Origin: Pseudoips prasinana
Taxonomy: Eukaryota > Arthropoda > Insecta > Lepidoptera > Nolidae
Assembly: GCA_951640165.1 (NCBI GenBank)
Contig: OX621240.1
Span: 11,420,713 to 11,484,712 of the forward strand
Direction: 5' to 3'
Length of the DNA: 64,000 nucleotides
Below, in pieces: positions 63,440 through 64,000 of the stretch. The number at the start of each line of letters is the position of its first letter. Within the stretch, counting starts at the first letter, position 1. Under the pieces are notes generated by a model. That model did not search any database. It had not been told where the DNA came from and saw only the letters and a list, made by a program, of their open reading frames with translations. Made by a program: the position numbers and the translations under genes.

Positions 63440-64000
63440 TTAACGATGACCGGCGAATTAGGCGGTAGCTCTGGTTATCTCATTTGGGCGGGATAGGCGT
63501 GAAACAGTAAAATTAGATTTCGTCTTAAGATTTAGTCGTATTACTGTTTGGGCACGACAGCCAATATCTATCACAAGTCAATTATGCAGATATCAAACAT
63601 CATTATCAAGTCTTAAATCAAAATTGTGTAGCTGTAGGATATTTTTGTAATGGAAATAAGGTTGAAAATGGCGTAACACATTTGATTATATTTATTATTT
63701 TTATCATCCACGTTTTTTGCTTGTCCTAAGTATCGTCACTGAGTCTTAAAGTAGTAAAGGCGAGAGACACTCCCCTGAAGCGTCAAACTACATTTATAAT
63801 CATAAATCATACTACGGAAATTTTCCCGACGTAATCCATGGTGAAAAAGACACGCCATTTTTAAAATGGCGCCAAAATATAAAACCAACTGAAGAATATA
63901 TTCAACTAACAGCATTTTAAGGCCAAAAAGCACCATTTTCTAATCGTGTAATAGTTTTTAGATATTTTAATGGACACCTTCGCAATTCTTTAGAGCGTCC
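63440..64000. other. No gene or classified repeat
   Basis: AT-rich; ORF 63736-63936 (minus) lacks features. Confidence 0.4.

Overview
The window looks like AT-rich lepidopteran (moth or butterfly) nuclear DNA, mostly intronic or intergenic and packed with transposable elements. The evidence is the repeat content: tRNA-derived SINEs with intact Pol III A and B boxes, short Helitron-like elements ending in GCGGGGCACAGCTAGT (Lep1 type), Tc1/mariner-type MITEs, LINEs of the R1, RTE and CR1/Jockey-like groups, and Ty3/Gypsy and BEL/Pao LTR remnants. This is a family-level inference; I cannot name the species.

Only one host gene is supported with any strength. On the minus strand, a 165-nt exon (58722-58886) and a terminal exon (47987-48504) have good splice sites and matching phases. 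Together they encode a Pro/Ala-rich, N-glycosylatable stalk, one transmembrane helix and a ~145-residue cytoplasmic tail. The ~10.2-kb intron between them carries an apparently intact Tc1-type DNA transposon (49418-51065) in the gene's own orientation. Earlier exons lie beyond the right edge.

Layout: 0-0.7 kb, 3' end of an env-bearing LTR element; 0.9-8 kb, Helitron, SINE and LINE debris plus a 235-bp tandem repeat; 8.1-8.75 kb, a TTCGAC hexamer satellite; 10-13 kb, SINEs nested in another SINE and in a MITE, then a GC-rich foldback element; 14-24 kb, MITEs, SINEs and LINE scraps; 24.3-27.9 kb, an internally deleted Ty3/Gypsy element with a minisatellite, on the minus strand; 28.2-29.2 kb, a LINE reverse-transcriptase tail; 29.2-36 kb, mostly empty with Helitron-like copies; 36.4-39.9 kb, an R1-clade LINE with poly(A) and a perfect 16-bp target duplication, inserted in an older repeat; 40-47 kb, more SINE and LINE pieces and a foldback element; 48-58.9 kb, the membrane-protein gene with Tc1, a second GC-rich foldback and a BEL/Pao remnant; 60.2-61.3 kb, a ~148-bp satellite; 62-63.4 kb, MITE, LINE tails and a hairpin.

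No protein-coding pathway or operon is present. The biology of the window is the interaction of elements: nested insertions, parasitic 3' UTR families and inverted SINE pairs around one alternatively spliceable surface-protein gene. No tRNA, rRNA or CRISPR locus is supported.
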